Shown here: piece after piece, positions 8,603 to 16,483 of the stretch | Layout: the number at the start of each line of letters is the position of its first letter | Position numbering within the stretch: position 1 is the stretch's first letter | Source of the DNA: Armatimonadota bacterium | GTDB taxonomy: Bacteria; Sysuimicrobiota; Sysuimicrobiia; Sysuimicrobiales; Kaftiobacteriaceae | Length of the DNA: 64,000 nt | Assembly: GCA_031459765.1 (NCBI GenBank) | Contig: JAVKHY010000009.1 | Location: 1 to 64,000 of the forward strand | Direction: 5' to 3' | Made by a program: the position numbers and the translations under genes | Notes under the pieces: generated by a model | What the model was told of the DNA's origin: nothing | Databases searched by the model: none | Seen by the model: only the letters and a program-made list of their open reading frames with translations

Positions 8603-9513
8603 GGCGGAACCAGCACCAGGCCGGCCGCGCCCATCAGCCCCGCGTCGCGTTCCAGCGCTCCCCGCTCCACCGCCGGCGGGGTCTGGCCGGTCAACCCGGC
8701 GGTCCGAACGGCCTGCCGGACGGATTCGACCAGGGGAGAGGCGGCGGAGAACAGTCCGCCGCCCAGCACCAGCCGCTCGGGATCCGTCAGACGCACCAGC
8801 AGCACCGCCGCCCGCCCCAGGAACTCTCCGGCCTCGCGGATCACCTCGACGGCCCACAAGTCGCCGGACGCGGCGGCGGCAAAGACCTGCTCCGCGGTCA
8901 GGATCTCTTTGGATCCCACCCGGCGGGCCGCGCGCTGCGCAATCCCCCACCCGCCGGCCACCGTTTCCAGGCACCCCCGCCCCCCGCAGCGGCAGGGCTC
9001 GCCGTCGGGAACGACGGGGACGTGACCGAGTTCTCCGGATGCGCCTTTCGACCCGCGGTAGAGCCGCCCCCCGCAGATGAACGCGGCGGCGATCCCGGTG
9101 CCGGCGCTCAGGTAGACCATCTCTTGCGCCCCGCGCCCCGCGCCCCAGTGGAACTCCCCCCAGGCGGCGGCCCGGACGTCGTTCTCCACCAGGACCGGAC
9201 ACGGCACAACCTCCTGGACGATGGTCCTCACCGGGAAATCGCGCAGGTCCAGGTTGGCCGAGTAGCGGACGACTCCCGCCTGCGCATCCACCAGCCCCGG
9301 GACGGCCAGCCCGACGCCCACTGGCTCCGCTCCTTTCTGGCGCATCCCGGCAAAGACCTCGGCGACCGCCCGACGGAGCCGATCGGCGATCAGGGCGTTG
9401 CCGCGGTCGTCCCCTACCGGTTGCACCGTCTGCCGGACGATCGCGGGGGCGGCACTGACGGCGGCGACGCGGAGCAGCGTCCCGCCCAGATCGACGGCGA
9501 TGACCGCCTCCAT
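8599..9513 (-). CDS. ROK-family sugar kinase
   Basis: A 304-residue ROK protein. The N-terminal ATP site reads VIAVDLGGTLLR, VLVENDVRAAAWGE contains the sugar-contacting and catalytic residues, and CRCGGRGCLE is the ROK zinc motif. It lacks an N-terminal helix-turn-helix, so it is a kinase and not a repressor. It probably phosphorylates the sugar brought in by the adjacent MalFG-type importer, for example galactosamine, N-acetylhexosamine or glucose. It sits between the permease genes and the PfkB kinase in one minus-strand operon. Confidence 0.86.
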   Translation of the reverse strand: MEAVIAVDLGGTLLRVAAVSAAPAIVRQTVQPVGDDRGNALIADRLRRAVAEVFAGMRQKGAEPVGVGLAVPGLVDAQAGVVRYSANLDLRDFPVRTIVQEVVPCPVLVENDVRAAAWGEFHWGAGRGAQEMVYLSAGTGIAAAFICGGRLYRGSKGASGELGHVPVVPDGEPCRCGGRGCLETVAGGWGIAQRAARRVGSKEILTAEQVFAAAASGDLWAVEVIREAGEFLGRAAVLLVRLTDPERLVLGGGLFSAASPLVESVRQAVRTAGLTGQTPPAVERGALERDAGLMGAAGLVLVPP

Positions 9514-9520
9514 GGGCCGT

Positions 9521-10414
9521 CTACCTCGTCGTGGTCACCGTGATCAGCCCGCGGGTGATGTAGCGGCGGAAGGCCATGGCGAAGGCCACCGGGGGCAGCA
9601 TCGTCAGCACCACGGTCACCGCCACCACGCCGAAACTGACGTCCGGATTGATGGCGGTATTGGCCACGATCACGGGGATCGTCTGCGACCGGATCGTCGA
9701 GGTGACGAAGAGCGCAAAGGGAAAGTCGTTGTAGGAGAACATGAAGCTGAAGGCGGTGGCCGCGGCCAGGGCCGGCGCCGTCACCGGCACCACGATTCGC
9801 ACCAGGGCCTGGAGGCGTGTGCAGCCGTCGACGAAGGCGGCCTCTTCCAGGTCCGGCGGCACCCGCCGGAAGTAGACGGTCAGGAACCACACCGTGAAGG
9901 GCAGCGTGAACACCGTGTGAATCAGGATCAGGGCGGCGTAGCGGTCCAGCAGGCCGAGGCGGTTCACGATCAGGTAATAGGGGATGGCCACGGCCATGGG
10001 CGGCAGCAGCCGGCTGGCCAGGATGAAGGAGTACAGCGGCCCGGCTCCGGGGAAGCGCAGCCGGGAGAAGGTGTAGGCGGCGAGGGTGCCGAGGACCAGA
10101 TTGGCCAATGCCACGCTGACCGCCACGATGGTGCTGTTCCGCAGCGCCGGCAGCGCGTCGCGGGCCTTCTCCGAGATGCGCCCCCGGGCGATCCCGGTCT
10201 CCTCGTAGCCGGCGGGGAAGCGGCCGGTGAAGACGAACCGGTAGTTGTCCACCGTGAGCACCCGCGGGATCCAGCGGGGGGGGACGCGGAACAGTTCCTT
10301 TTCCGGCTGGATGCTGCTCAGGGCCACCCAGGCGAAGGGGGCCAGGATATAGGCGGCCAGCGCCAGGCTGAGGACCACGGGGAGACCGGACCGCAGGACA
10401 CGCCGCCCGCTCAT
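9521..10414 (-). CDS. Sugar ABC transporter permease, MalG type
   Basis: A 297-residue inner-membrane protein with about six hydrophobic segments, starting with LPVVLSLALAAYILAPFAWVALSS. The cytoplasmic EAA loop, DLEEAAFVDGCTRLQALVRIVVP, couples the permease to the ATPase. It is the second permease of a carbohydrate uptake type 1 importer. The ATG at 10414 overlaps the first permease stop (ATGA). No ATPase gene is present in this operon, so the importer probably shares a MsiK/MalK-like ATPase encoded elsewhere. Confidence 0.9.
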   Translation of the reverse strand: MSGRRVLRSGLPVVLSLALAAYILAPFAWVALSSIQPEKELFRVPPRWIPRVLTVDNYRFVFTGRFPAGYEETGIARGRISEKARDALPALRNSTIVAVSVALANLVLGTLAAYTFSRLRFPGAGPLYSFILASRLLPPMAVAIPYYLIVNRLGLLDRYAALILIHTVFTLPFTVWFLTVYFRRVPPDLEEAAFVDGCTRLQALVRIVVPVTAPALAAATAFSFMFSYNDFPFALFVTSTIRSQTIPVIVANTAINPDVSFGVVAVTVVLTMLPPVAFAMAFRRYITRGLITVTTTR

Positions 10415-11325
10415 GTCGCGTAGATCTCCTCGCTGCGCAGCAGACGCAGGTACAGCGCGATGAGTGCCACCAGGGCCAGCGCCAGCAGCACGGCCAGCGC
10501 GGCGCCCTGCCCGAAGTTGAAGGCGACGAACATGCTGTTGTAGAGGTAGTAGGAGATCAGCGACGTGGCGCCCGCCGGGCCGCCTCCGGTCATCACGTAG
10601 AGCAGGTCGAAGGTGACGATCCCCACCATCGTCTCGTAGACCAGGACGATCAACGTCGTGGGCAGGACCAGGGGAACGGTGATGCGGCGCAGCGCGGCCA
10701 GGGCTCCGGCCCCGTCCACCCGCGCCGCATCGTAGAGCTCCTCGGGAATGGCCTGCAGCGCCGCCAGGTAGAGGATCGAGGTGAGGGGCACCTCCTTCCA
10801 GATGTGGGCAAAGAGCACGCAGGCCAGGGCCGACCGGGGGCGCGACAGCCAGGGCAGATAGGAGTCGATCAGGCCGAGGGAGTACAGCGCGCCGTTGAAG
10901 GCACCGTAGCTGCTGTTGAAGATCCAGGCCCAGATGATCCCGCTGATCACGGTGGGGATGGCCCAGGGCAGCAAGATGACCACATTCAGCAGGGGGGCGA
11001 GCGGCGTCCGGGCGTTGAGCAGATGGGCGACGGCGAAGCCGAGGAGCGTGGCCAGGGGCACGGCCCAGGCGACGAAGGTCAGGGTGTGCTGCCAGCTGGC
11101 GACGAAGAACTCGCTGCGCACGACATCCAGGTAGTTCTTCAGGCCGACGAAGGGCTGGCTCCACGGTCGATACAGCACCACCTCGCGCAGGCTGGTGAGC
11201 AGGGCAAAGGCGAAGGGGTAGAGGGTGAACAGCGCGACGATCAGCACCACCGGGAGCACGGTGGCGTACGCGTAGCGGGTTTCGCGGTACTGTCGCCGAG
11301 GTGGCACCGACGTCCGCATGCTCAC
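10411..11325 (-). CDS. Sugar ABC transporter permease, MalF type
   Basis: A 304-residue membrane protein of the MalF/UgpA class. The first membrane segment (YATVLPVVLIVALFTLYPFA) is followed by an FVGLKNYLDV periplasmic motif, and the EAA loop PEELYDAARVDGAGALAALR is clear. The start is GTG at 11325, with an ATG two codons later at 11319. It partners the MalG-type permease downstream and the lipoprotein-like binding protein upstream. A strong hairpin lies between the binding-protein gene and this gene. Confidence 0.9.
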   Translation of the reverse strand: MSMRTSVPPRRQYRETRYAYATVLPVVLIVALFTLYPFAFALLTSLREVVLYRPWSQPFVGLKNYLDVVRSEFFVASWQHTLTFVAWAVPLATLLGFAVAHLLNARTPLAPLLNVVILLPWAIPTVISGIIWAWIFNSSYGAFNGALYSLGLIDSYLPWLSRPRSALACVLFAHIWKEVPLTSILYLAALQAIPEELYDAARVDGAGALAALRRITVPLVLPTTLIVLVYETMVGIVTFDLLYVMTGGGPAGATSLISYYLYNSMFVAFNFGQGAALAVLLALALVALIALYLRLLRSEEIYAT

Positions 11326-11345
11326 CAGGTCCGCGGCTTCACACG

Positions 11346-11376
11346 GAAGGGGGACGGCGCCCCGCCGTCCCCCTTC
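11346..11376 (-). terminator. Perfect 14-bp hairpin between binding-protein and permease genes
   Basis: The arms GAAGGGGGACGGCG (11346-11359) and CGCCGTCCCCCTTC (11363-11376) are perfectly complementary around a 3-nt loop. No U-tract follows on the minus strand. The position, just after the substrate-binding-protein stop and before the first permease, suggests an mRNA-stabilising or attenuating hairpin that raises binding-protein levels relative to the membrane subunits. Two other binding-protein genes in the window have the same layout. Confidence 0.7.
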
Positions 11377-11395
11377 GCCTCCCCGGCACCGGTCC

Positions 11396-12694
11396 CTACT
11401 TCTTCATCTCCCGCCACTTGGCGGCCGAGGCCTTCAACGCCTCCAGGGCGCTCTTCTGGCCCAGCAGCGCCTTGTTCATTTCCTTCTGGAACTCCAGGCT
11501 CCAGGAGCCCCAGAACGGTGTGAGGGCCTCCTTAGCCCGCGCCAGTTTGGCCTGCTGCTCCTCCAGGGTCACGTTCCCCCACTTGTTGATGGCGGCGCGG
11601 ATCTGCGGATCCTTGTAGAGGGGCAGTTGGGCGAAGCCGAGCCCTTTGTCCAGGGCCCAGCGCTTGACGACCACGAACTCGTTCCCGGTGCGCCCGCCAA
11701 AGTACTCCAGGAACTTCCAGGCCGCCTCGCGCACCGCCGGGCCGCGGTCGGCGGCCATCTTGGTCATGGCGTAGAAGCGGACGAAGCCCACGGTCCCGTG
11801 GCTCTCGCCCGGCATCAGGGCGAACTTGAACTTCCCGGCCTGAGCGTGGGCCCCCGGGGTGTTCAGGTCGGCCAGGTTGTACTTGGGCAGGACGGCGAAG
11901 GCCACCTGGCCGGCGCCCATGGCTTTGACCAGGGGAATCTCCGTGGTCTCCAGGGAGGCCGGGTTGATGATCTTGTGCTTGCGCATGCCGTCCACGAGCC
12001 ACTGCGCCACCTTGTGCGCGGCGGAGCCCTCACGGTCGTAGATGGGGTTCAGATTGGTGTCGAACATGCGGTAGTCCTTGTACGAGTACACCATGGAGAG
12101 GAAGACCTCGATGTACCAGGGGGTGATGTCCTGGAACTGGAACATGATGGGATACTCGACGATCTTCTTCTCCTTCATGGCCAGGGCCATCTTGGTCACG
12201 TCGTCCCAGGTGGCCGGCGGGGCGGAGAAGCCCGCGCGCTTCAACATCTCCTCGTTGTAGATGAAGATGATCGTGTCGGCGTAATAGGGCAGACCGTACA
12301 GCTTGCCCTTGTAGGTCATGCCCTCGATGGCGTAGGGCGCGAAGTCGGGCTTGTAGGCGTTGACCTGCGGGAAGTAGTCTTCCAGAGGCACGATCCAGTT
12401 GGCGGCGGCCCACTGCTGCAGCCAGTGGTCGGAGGAGTAGGCCAGGTCGGTCGGGGTCTTGCCGACGAACCGGGCCGTCATCACGTCCACGTACTTCTCC
12501 CAGGCGAAGTCCTGCAACGCGACCTTGATCCCGGGGTTGGCCGCCTCGAACTTCTTGATGTTGTCCAGGATCACGTCGGTGCTGTAGGACCAGACGGTGA
12601 AGGTAAGCTGCACGGGTGCGGCCCCGAACGCCGCGCTCCCCGTCAGGATCACGGTCAGGAGAAACGCCAGTACCGCAATACGACGACTGCCCAT
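11396..12694 (-). CDS. Sugar ABC transporter substrate-binding protein (family 1 extracellular)
   Basis: A 432-residue secreted binding protein. The N-terminus MGSRRIAVLAFLLTVILTGS is a Sec-type signal peptide, and no lipobox cysteine is evident. The mature part begins VQLTFTVWSYSTDVILDNIKKFEAANPGI, typical of MalE/UgpB-like cluster B proteins. It should deliver a sugar to the MalFG-type permeases downstream. The neighbouring AgaS isomerase, ROK and PfkB kinases and LacD point to an amino sugar or galactose-related ligand, but the ligand cannot be read from sequence. Confidence 0.9.
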   Translation of the reverse strand: MGSRRIAVLAFLLTVILTGSAAFGAAPVQLTFTVWSYSTDVILDNIKKFEAANPGIKVALQDFAWEKYVDVMTARFVGKTPTDLAYSSDHWLQQWAAANWIVPLEDYFPQVNAYKPDFAPYAIEGMTYKGKLYGLPYYADTIIFIYNEEMLKRAGFSAPPATWDDVTKMALAMKEKKIVEYPIMFQFQDITPWYIEVFLSMVYSYKDYRMFDTNLNPIYDREGSAAHKVAQWLVDGMRKHKIINPASLETTEIPLVKAMGAGQVAFAVLPKYNLADLNTPGAHAQAGKFKFALMPGESHGTVGFVRFYAMTKMAADRGPAVREAAWKFLEYFGGRTGNEFVVVKRWALDKGLGFAQLPLYKDPQIRAAINKWGNVTLEEQQAKLARAKEALTPFWGSWSLEFQKEMNKALLGQKSALEALKASAAKWREMKK

Positions 12695-12709
12695 CTACGC
12701 TGCCACCCC

Positions 12710-13525
12710 CTATCTCGGCGGAGTTCCGTGCCGCCCGGCCAGCCACAGCGTCGCCTGGCGCCAGAACTGGTGGTAGCCGGGCCACTTCATGAAATTGACA
12801 CCCCAGTGCGGTGTCGTGTCGGAGGCGAAGACCATCGTCCGCCCGCGGCCGTAGTCGCGCACGGCGATGAGGGGATCTTCGGGCGCCTGCGGCCCGGCGC
12901 GTACCGTGGCCAGCACCCTGGCTTCGGGCCGTGCCGCAGCCCGGTTGTAGCCCAGCAGCGGGGGGAAGGCGTCCCAGTCGATCCCGGCCATCACGGGATG
13001 CGTGCGGTCCCGGACCGTGATGAGGGCCCCCTGAGGCGTCTCCACACGGTCGTCGGTGGCCTGGAAGACCACGGGCAGCGCCTCCTCCACCGGCGTCCCG
13101 TGCCACACGCCGTGCCCGAAGCGTCCCTGGAAGGACAGCCAGCCGCCCACCATCAACAACCCGCCGCCCTCTTCGACGAACTGGCGGATGAGTTCGAGGC
13201 GGTTGGGCAGCACGATGGTCCGGGGGGACGTCCAGGCCTCGGGCGTGTAGAACTCCGGATAGAAGTAGAAGATGTCGGCTTCGACCTCTTCGATCACGAC
13301 GACGTCGAACTTCTTCAGCTCGGCCAGTTCCCGGGGGAAACTGCTGTAGACTTCCCAGCTCGGCTGCTGGGTCACCTGAATCTCGCCGCCGCGCTCCAAT
13401 CCTTCGATGAAGGCTTTGGCCCAGTTGTGGAACTGCAGCCCCTTCACCTCCAGGGCGAAGGGCGAGAGGGCGAACAGCGGGCCGAACATGGCCCCCGCTC
13501 CACCGGCATACAGCACCTTCGTCAT
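12710..13525 (-). CDS. GATase1-like protein without a nucleophilic cysteine
   Basis: A 271-residue protein resembling the putative glutamine amidotransferase-like family often found in sugar operons. It has a flavodoxin-like core: KVLYAGGAGAMFGP at the start, then FDVVVIEEVEADIF and an FVEEGGGLLMVGGW segment where class I amidotransferases carry their nucleophile elbow. This protein contains no cysteine at all, so amidotransferase chemistry is unlikely and a binding or scaffolding role is more plausible. It lies between the AgaS-type isomerase (4-nt ATGA overlap) and the binding-protein gene and is clearly co-transcribed. The actual function is unknown. Confidence 0.75.
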   Translation of the reverse strand: MTKVLYAGGAGAMFGPLFALSPFALEVKGLQFHNWAKAFIEGLERGGEIQVTQQPSWEVYSSFPRELAELKKFDVVVIEEVEADIFYFYPEFYTPEAWTSPRTIVLPNRLELIRQFVEEGGGLLMVGGWLSFQGRFGHGVWHGTPVEEALPVVFQATDDRVETPQGALITVRDRTHPVMAGIDWDAFPPLLGYNRAAARPEARVLATVRAGPQAPEDPLIAVRDYGRGRTMVFASDTTPHWGVNFMKWPGYHQFWRQATLWLAGRHGTPPR

Positions 13526-14580
13526 TGCTCACCTCCCTCCAGTGGGAATCGGGCCCAGGTCACCACCGGCTGGAGAAACCGGGGCGTGTCCGGGTCAACT
13601 CCGCGGGCCCGGGCCGCGTGCAGCGCCAGCCACTGCAACCAGATCCCGTCCAGGAGCATGGCCGCCACCGAGCCCAGGGAAACGGGCAGGGGGACGGCCG
13701 TCACCCCGTCGACGCCGTCGCCCAGGGCGATGACCCGTGCGCCGAGCCCGGCCACCTGGCGCAGCACCTCCCGCTCGTAGGCCGCCCCGCGGGACGAGAG
13801 CACGCCGATGACGACGCCCTCGGAGGCGGCGGCCTTCGGGCCGTGCAGGTACTCCAGGGTGTGGTAGGCGCAACCCGGGGTCAGGGCCATCTCGGTCATC
13901 TTCAGCGCGCCCTCACAGGCAATCGCGAACATCGCTCCCGAGCCCAGGTAGACGAAGAACCGGGCCGCGAAGTCGCATCCCCGTGCCTGGTCGGACAGCC
14001 GGTCGATCTCGCCGGCGGCGACGGCGGGAATCCCCCGGAGTTCCGCGGCCTGCCGGGAGTCGCCGGCCAGATCGGCGGCGAGATACGCCAGGGCGAGGAG
14101 GAGGGAGGTGAATGAAGCGGTCATGACGATGCTGCGCTCCTCCACGGGAAGGACCAGCGCGAGCTGGCTGGCCTGGAGGAGCGGGCCGCTCCCCGCGCAG
14201 GTGACCGCTAGGGTGGTTGCCCCGCGATCCCGGAGGCGTCTCGCCGCCCACACCGTCTCCGTCGTCTCCCCGGAACGCGAGACGGCGATCAGCAGCGACG
14301 GCCGGCCGCCGAGGAGGAGGTCCTCCGAAGCGAAGAGGATCTCCGAAGACGGCAGGGCCCGGCAGGGGACGCGCAACGCGTCCTGCAGCAGATGTGCCGC
14401 CGCAATGGCGAGGTAGTAGGACGAGCCGCATCCGGTGAGGAGGATCTGGTCGGGCGCAGTGGTCTCCCACAGCTGCCGCACGGCCCGGGCCGCAGACGCC
14501 GTCTCGCCGAGTACGCGCTCCCACACCTCGGGCTGGGCGCGGATCTCCTCCTCCGTGTACCGGCCGAGCGCCTGCGCCAA
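13522..14580 (-). CDS. SIS-domain sugar-phosphate isomerase/deaminase, AgaS-like
   Basis: A protein of about 352 residues with two SIS domains. LLTGCGSSYYLA and LIAVSRSGETTETV in the first are the sugar-phosphate-binding loops, and the glutamine-rich glutaminase domain of GlmS is absent. This fits AgaS-type galactosamine-6-phosphate deaminase or tagatose-6-phosphate ketose/aldose isomerase. A TTG start at 14580 is preferred: GGAGG lies 6 nt upstream and the protein then opens LAQALGRYTEEEIRAQP, as expected for the family. Start codons further upstream, out to 14637, would enter the AT-rich promoter. It is the first gene of the minus operon and is divergent from the DeoR regulator. Confidence 0.82.
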   Translation of the reverse strand: MAQALGRYTEEEIRAQPEVWERVLGETASAARAVRQLWETTAPDQILLTGCGSSYYLAIAAAHLLQDALRVPCRALPSSEILFASEDLLLGGRPSLLIAVSRSGETTETVWAARRLRDRGATTLAVTCAGSGPLLQASQLALVLPVEERSIVMTASFTSLLLALAYLAADLAGDSRQAAELRGIPAVAAGEIDRLSDQARGCDFAARFFVYLGSGAMFAIACEGALKMTEMALTPGCAYHTLEYLHGPKAAASEGVVIGVLSSRGAAYEREVLRQVAGLGARVIALGDGVDGVTAVPLPVSLGSVAAMLLDGIWLQWLALHAARARGVDPDTPRFLQPVVTWARFPLEGGEQ

Positions 14581-14713
14581 TGGGTGCCTCCGGCCGACTG
14601 CCCCGAGCTCCACAACCAGAATTGATCGTTTGTGCAATCATAGATTATCAATCGGTCACAATTTTGTCCAGAAGCTTGAGCGACTTGGCCAATCCTGGCA
14701 CAATGCGGGTAGC
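14581..14713. promoter_or_regulatory. AT-rich divergent promoter/operator between AgaS-type gene and DeoR gene
   Basis: In contrast to its GC-rich surroundings, 14620-14670 is strongly A+T-rich. It holds an inverted pair ATTGAT (14621-14626) and ATCAAT (14647-14652), plus TTTGTG and GTCACAATTTTG elements. It lies between divergent genes, one of which is a DeoR repressor, so this is the expected operator. The exact operator half-sites are not certain. The DeoR ATG at 14714 has no clear Shine-Dalgarno and may be expressed from a short leader. Confidence 0.45.
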
Positions 14714-15478
14714 ATGAGGGACAGGCCCTCCGATCGCAGGCAGCGCATCCTCGAGATGCTTCGGGAGGCCGGCGAGATCAAGACCGACGATCTGGTCGTC
14801 CGGTTCGGCGTCTCACCGGCCACCGCCCGTCGCGACCTGCGCCTGTTGGAGCGGCAGGGGCAGGCCATCCGTCTGCACGGTGGGGCGGCCACCCCCGAAA
14901 TTTCCCTCTACGAAGCCTCCTACCGCGAGCGCGAACGCAGCCACAGTGCGGAGAAGCGCCGCATCGCCGCGGCGGCCGCGGCCCTCGTCGCGGATGGCCA
15001 GACGCTGGCCCTCACCGGCGGGACGACGACCACGGCCGTGGCCCGGGCCCTGCGCGGGCGCGACGTGGTGATCGTAACCAACGCGGTCAACATCGCCATG
15101 GAACTCGCCCGCGAGCCGCGCACCCGCGTCCACCTCACCGGAGGGCGGCTGCGCGGGTCGTCCTACGAACTGGTGGGCCCGGCAGCCGCCCAGGCTCTGC
15201 AGGGCCTGAACGTCGATCTGGCCTTCATCGGCGTGAACGGCGTCTCCGTCGCCCGGGGCCTGACGACGTTCAACGAGGAAGAGGCGGAGGTCAACCGCGC
15301 GATGACCGCCGCGGCCCACCGTGTGGTCGTCGTGGCCGACCGCAGCAAACTCGGACGGGCGACCCTGGTGCAGATCTGCCCCATCGACGCCGTGCACGTC
15401 CTGATCACCGACCGCGACGCCCCCGCGGCGGAAGTGGCGGCGTTCCGGCAGGCGGGGATCGACGTGATCCTGAGCTAA
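14714..15478 (+). CDS. DeoR-family sugar-phosphate-responsive repressor
   Basis: A 254-residue regulator. The N-terminal winged helix (RRQRILEMLREAGEIKTDDL then FGVSPATARRDLRLL) is typical of DeoR. The C-terminal sensor carries LTGGTTTTAVARAL, TNAVNIAMEL, GVNGVSVARGLTT and NEEEAEVNRAM, which form the sugar-phosphate pocket related to ribose-phosphate isomerase. It most likely represses the divergent AgaS-ABC-kinase operon and is relieved by a phosphorylated intermediate such as tagatose 6-phosphate. Its stop overlaps the convergent dehydrogenase stop by 4 nt. ATG 14714 is the start that gives a complete DeoR N-terminus. Confidence 0.92.
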   Translation: MRDRPSDRRQRILEMLREAGEIKTDDLVVRFGVSPATARRDLRLLERQGQAIRLHGGAATPEISLYEASYRERERSHSAEKRRIAAAAAALVADGQTLALTGGTTTTAVARALRGRDVVIVTNAVNIAMELAREPRTRVHLTGGRLRGSSYELVGPAAAQALQGLNVDLAFIGVNGVSVARGLTTFNEEEAEVNRAMTAAAHRVVVVADRSKLGRATLVQICPIDAVHVLITDRDAPAAEVAAFRQAGIDVILS

Positions 15479-16482
15479 CCGGGTTCTTCCCCGTGCGGCG
15501 GGGGGTGCGCCCCGCCGGCGGGCACCGGGTAGGAGGGGGGGTCCCCACGAAGCACGGCAACGACGTCGGAGGCGGCCATGAGATCCATGCGCGTCATCGC
15601 CTCCAGCGTGTGGGCGCCGATGTGGGGGGTGAGGATGACGTTTGGCGCGCGGAGCAGCGGGCTCTCCCAGGGCGGCTCCACGGTGAAGACATCGACGGCC
15701 GCGCCGGCGAGTCTGCCCCCCTCAAGCGCGGCGGCGAGAGCCTCTTCGTCGATCACCCCGCCCCGGGCCACATTCACCAGCACGGCCGTTGGCTTCATCC
15801 AGGCCAGCTCGCGCGCTCCGATCAGTCCCCGCGTCTTTGGAGTCAGGGGGACGTGGACGGAGACCGCGTCCGCCGTGCGCAGGAGGTCCTCCAGGGGCAG
15901 GTAGGCGATGCCGTGCGCCAGGGCATAGGGACGGTCCTCCGCCACGTCGAAGGCCACCACGCGCATCCCCAGGGCGCGGGCCCGTTCCGCCACCCCTCGC
16001 CCGATCCGTCCCAGGCCGACCACGCCCAGCGTCCGCCCCCGGGCCTCATAGCCCAGCACCGGCTCCCATCGGCCCTCCCGCACCGTCCGGTCCGCGGCCA
16101 CGATGCCGCGCCACAGGGCGAGCAGCAACGCCACGGTCAACTCGGCCACGGCGTCCGTGTTGGCGCCCGGCGTGTAGGTGACCGCGATGCCCAGGGCCGC
16201 CGCGCCGGCCAGGTCGATGTTGTCCACGCCCACGCCGTGTCGGGCGACCACGCGGAGCCGGGGACTCCCGGCGAGCACGCGGCGGGTGACCTGATCTGTC
16301 CCGACGATCAGGGCCTGGGCGTCGCGCGCCAGACCCACCATGCGATCCTCGGGCCAGGGCGCCCCCTGCCCCGCCATGACGACATCCAGCCCGGCCTCTT
16401 CCAGCAGGCGGATCCCGTCCGGAACGTAGCGACCGAAGGATCGCGAGGTCACGACGACCCGCGGCGAGGGCCCGGTCGCCAT
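15475..16482 (-). CDS. D-isomer-specific 2-hydroxyacid dehydrogenase (phosphoglycerate dehydrogenase-like)
   Basis: A 335-residue NAD-dependent dehydrogenase. RHGVGVDNID carries the substrate-binding loop, GVVGLGRIGRGVAERA the Rossmann motif, NVARGGVIDE the catalytic Arg region, and LTPHIGAHT the catalytic His. There is no ACT domain, so it is not a standard SerA. The ATG at 16482 comes one base after the kinase stop; an upstream extension into the kinase gene is not needed. As the last gene of the 19-kb sugar/polyol run it probably oxidises a sugar-derived 2-hydroxyacid or reduces a 2-oxoacid. The tail after the last helix is proline-rich and probably disordered. Confidence 0.88.
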   Translation of the reverse strand: MATGPSPRVVVTSRSFGRYVPDGIRLLEEAGLDVVMAGQGAPWPEDRMVGLARDAQALIVGTDQVTRRVLAGSPRLRVVARHGVGVDNIDLAGAAALGIAVTYTPGANTDAVAELTVALLLALWRGIVAADRTVREGRWEPVLGYEARGRTLGVVGLGRIGRGVAERARALGMRVVAFDVAEDRPYALAHGIAYLPLEDLLRTADAVSVHVPLTPKTRGLIGARELAWMKPTAVLVNVARGGVIDEEALAAALEGGRLAGAAVDVFTVEPPWESPLLRAPNVILTPHIGAHTLEAMTRMDLMAASDVVAVLRGDPPSYPVPAGGAHPPPHGEEPG

Positions 16483-16483
16483 C

